Origin: Desulfobacteraceae bacterium
Lineage (GTDB): Bacteria > Desulfobacterota > Desulfobacteria > Desulfobacterales > SG8-13
NCBI GenBank assembly: GCA_029287875.1
Contig: JARFQH010000152.1
Span: forward strand, 1 to 6,338
Direction: 5' to 3'
Length of the DNA: 6,338 bases
In this document: piece by piece, positions 5,000 to 6,338 of the stretch
Numbering within the stretch: the first letter of the stretch is position 1
Layout of the letters: each line of letters opens with the position of its first letter
Notes under the pieces: generated by a model
Database searches by the model: none
Told to the model about the DNA's origin: nothing
The model's input: only the letters and a program-made list of their open reading frames with translations
Position numbers and translations under genes: made by a program

Positions 5000-5560
5000 A
5001 TGCACCCTGATCGGATCAAATGGAATCGCAAGTACCGCAGCCGCGGGGCGGCCCTTTCCGCCCACCCATCTGACATCGTCTGCAATTTTTATCACCAAGC
5101 CTCCCATGAATGCGCTCTCGACATTGCGGCCGGCAACGGCCGCAATGCACTCTTTCTGGCGCAAAAGGGGTTTGCGGTGGAGGCCCTGGACATCTCGGAG
5201 GCCGGGCTGAAGATGGCCGCCGGTCGGGACCCCAAGATACGCGCGGCTTGCGTCGATCTCGACGTATACGATATCGTGCCGCGGCGCTACAGTCTGGTCC
5301 TCAACATCCGATACCTCAACCGCAGGCTCTTTCCTCAGATTTGCGAAGCCCTGACCGGGGGCGGGGTCCTTATTTTCGAAACCTACCTTAAACGCCCGAA
5401 CTTCATTCCGCAGCGTCCGCATCGCGACGACCACCTTTTGAGGATCAACGAGCTGTTGCTCGGGTTTTTAAAACTGGAGGTCGTCTATTACCGCGAGACA
5501 ACGGCCGCAGCCGTCGGTGAACCCTACCCGATGGCCTCGCTGGTGGCCATCAAACGATAA
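5000..5560 (+). CDS. Small class I SAM-dependent methyltransferase, TehB-like
   Basis: This 186-residue protein has a Rossmann-type SAM-binding core. Motif I is ALDIAAGNGRN (39-49), with the glycine loop at G45-G47; the acidic residue that holds the ribose of SAM is D64 in VEALDIS. D87/D89 in CVDLDVYD fit the adenine-binding region. NIRYLNRRLFPQI and the later GGVLIFETYLKR are typical of a TehB-like group of small methyltransferases. The substrate is unknown: thiopurines, metalloid oxyanions and small molecules are all possible for this group. The ATG at 5000 is preferred over the GTG at 4982 because AAAGG lies about 10 bases upstream of it, and MHPDRIKWNRKY matches how the family begins. The gene probably shares an mRNA with the Nudix gene. 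Its last 11 bases overlap the convergent hydrolase gene. A perfect hairpin lies over the codons of motif I. Confidence 0.85.
   Translation: MHPDRIKWNRKYRSRGAALSAHPSDIVCNFYHQASHECALDIAAGNGRNALFLAQKGFAVEALDISEAGLKMAAGRDPKIRAACVDLDVYDIVPRRYSLVLNIRYLNRRLFPQICEALTGGGVLIFETYLKRPNFIPQRPHRDDHLLRINELLLGFLKLEVVYYRETTAAAVGEPYPMASLVAIKR
5122..5147. repeat. Perfect 11-bp inverted repeat with GCAA loop inside the methyltransferase gene
   Basis: CATTGCGGCCG (5122-5132) and CGGCCGCAATG (5137-5147) pair without mismatch around GCAA, a GNRA-type tetraloop if transcribed rightward. The element covers the codons for DIAAGNGRNA, the SAM-binding loop. In RNA it would be one of the most stable hairpins in the window. 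A role in translation pausing, mRNA processing or protein binding to DNA is possible; coincidence helped by G+C-rich codons is the alternative. Confidence 0.6.
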
Positions 5561-6338
5561 TGCCCGCTTCATGCAAAAAGGCGGCGATATCGCGCCAGAA
5601 ACGCTCAGCATCCGGCGGGCAGTCGTTGTGGCCGCAGTCGTACGCCAGGAGTGTCGCACGCCGGGCGGCCTTTTGAAGCGTCGTGCCGTGATGAAAGGGA
5701 ATGATGTCGTCGTGGCGGCCGTGAACGATGAGAACCGGGCCTCTGAAATCGCGCACGACCGTCAGGTTGTCGAAAGGGTCGCGGACCATGAACCCGGGAA
5801 CCAGGTATCGCGACGCCATGGCGCGGATACCGGTGAAGGTCGACGCCAGAATCAAGGCTGCCGCCGGTCTCACTGCGGCCAAGGCACAAACGGCACCGCC
5901 GCCGAGAGAACGGCCGTAGAAAACGATTTTCGAGGGATCGACATCACGACGCGCCGCCAGCATGTCGTAGGCCGCAAGAAAGGCCGCGGTGATGCTTTTC
6001 TGAGACGGTGTGCCGGTCGATTGGCCGTAACCCGGGTATTCGACCAACAACACGCCGATACCGAGAGCGGTGAAGGGTATCAGTTCGCCGGTGCACACAT
6101 CGATGCGCTCGGCATTGCCGTGGGCGAAGATGAGGGCCGGCCTGCGGCCGTTTGACGGACCTCCGGTCGGAGGGATGTACCAGCTTTCAACGGAGGCGCC
6201 AGGGATGGTAAGCCAGATTTTTTCAATCGGCAGGTTGTCGGGAAGGGCAACCGGGGCATAGCCGATGTGACTGCGCGGAAAAATCATCTGGCGCTGGAAA
6301 GCAAACACCAGCGTGCAGTAAGCCGCATACGCCAGCAC
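5550..6338 (-). CDS. Membrane-anchored alpha/beta hydrolase, ABHD13/17 (Bem46)-like, N-terminus outside window
   Basis: The visible 263 codons, counting the stop, encode a serine hydrolase of the alpha/beta fold. The nucleophile S144 sits in GRSLGGG (142-148), the acid is D210 in HGRHDDIIPF, and the base is H237 in DCGHND. The oxyanion-hole segment is FAHGNAERI (71-79). The first roughly 20 residues are hydrophobic and are followed by FQRQMIFPR, the pattern of ABHD13/17/Bem46-type proteins, which carry one N-terminal membrane segment directly before the Q-R-x-hydrophobic-F-P motif. The catalytic domain probably faces the periplasm or the membrane surface. The GTG at 6338-6336 could be a start but is more likely an internal valine, because the membrane segment looks cut short. 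Substrates of these proteins (thioesters, esters, peptides) are poorly known, so none is assigned. The stop TGA (5552-5550) overlaps the end of the methyltransferase gene by 11 bases. Confidence 0.87.
   Translation of the reverse strand: MLAYAAYCTLVFAFQRQMIFPRSHIGYAPVALPDNLPIEKIWLTIPGASVESWYIPPTGGPSNGRRPALIFAHGNAERIDVCTGELIPFTALGIGVLLVEYPGYGQSTGTPSQKSITAAFLAAYDMLAARRDVDPSKIVFYGRSLGGGAVCALAAVRPAAALILASTFTGIRAMASRYLVPGFMVRDPFDNLTVVRDFRGPVLIVHGRHDDIIPFHHGTTLQKAARRATLLAYDCGHNDCPPDAERFWRDIAAFLHEAGIIV

Noticed and set aside
5517..6155. 212-codon open frame on the plus strand opposite the alpha/beta hydrolase
   Set aside because: It is a shadow of a conserved hydrolase gene. Its composition is low-complexity and rich in Arg, Gly and Ala, with no recognisable domain.

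Overview
This looks like a stretch of ordinary bacterial chromosome, about 55-58% G+C by eye, with seven protein genes (the first and last cut by the window edges). I see no mobile element, CRISPR array, tRNA or rRNA. The mix of genes (non-mevalonate isoprenoid synthesis, an NADPH thioredoxin reductase carrying a double thioredoxin-fold module, a glutamine-transaminase/omega-amidase pair) fits a Gram-negative, probably anaerobic bacterium. Desulfobacterota (the former Deltaproteobacteria) is my best guess, but it is an inference from protein character, not a proven assignment.

Layout. Bases 1-270 (+) hold the 3' end of ispD. Bases 271-645 are a non-coding gap whose last 110 bases carry a likely promoter, an AT-rich dyad and a strong ribosome binding site for the next gene. 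Bases 646-2307 (+) encode a 553-residue flavoprotein, a thioredoxin-reductase core behind an AhpF/PDO-like double thioredoxin fold. It meets a minus-strand operon tail to tail, with a 19-base overlap. That operon, transcribed leftward, is a YbdL-like methionine/glutamine aminotransferase (4192-3053) followed by a YafV-like omega-amidase (3065-2289), with a 13-base overlap between the two genes. Bases 4193-4474 are a divergent control region with two good sigma-70-type promoters pointing apart, two perfect 8-bp inverted repeats and five copies of TTGAC/GTCAA. Rightward from it run a Nudix hydrolase (4475-4975) and, 24 bases later, a small class I SAM methyltransferase (5000-5560). The methyltransferase again meets a minus-strand gene tail to tail (11-base overlap): a membrane-anchored alpha/beta hydrolase that runs off the right edge.

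How the genes work together. The clearest functional unit is the aminotransferase/omega-amidase pair. The first enzyme would use glutamine to aminate a 2-oxo acid such as 4-methylthio-2-oxobutyrate (the last step of methionine salvage), and the second would remove the 2-oxoglutaramate formed and pull the reaction forward. The Nudix/methyltransferase pair shares the divergent control region, so the two units may be co-regulated. The flavoprotein combines AhpF-like architecture with an NADPH-type motif and exactly four cysteines, forming two CxxC pairs. This makes it a self-contained NADPH-to-dithiol relay whose downstream partner is not in the window.

I found no clearly new multi-gene system. 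The best leads are the fused reductase, the dyad-rich divergent control region, and a perfect 11-bp hairpin with a GCAA loop inside the methyltransferase gene.
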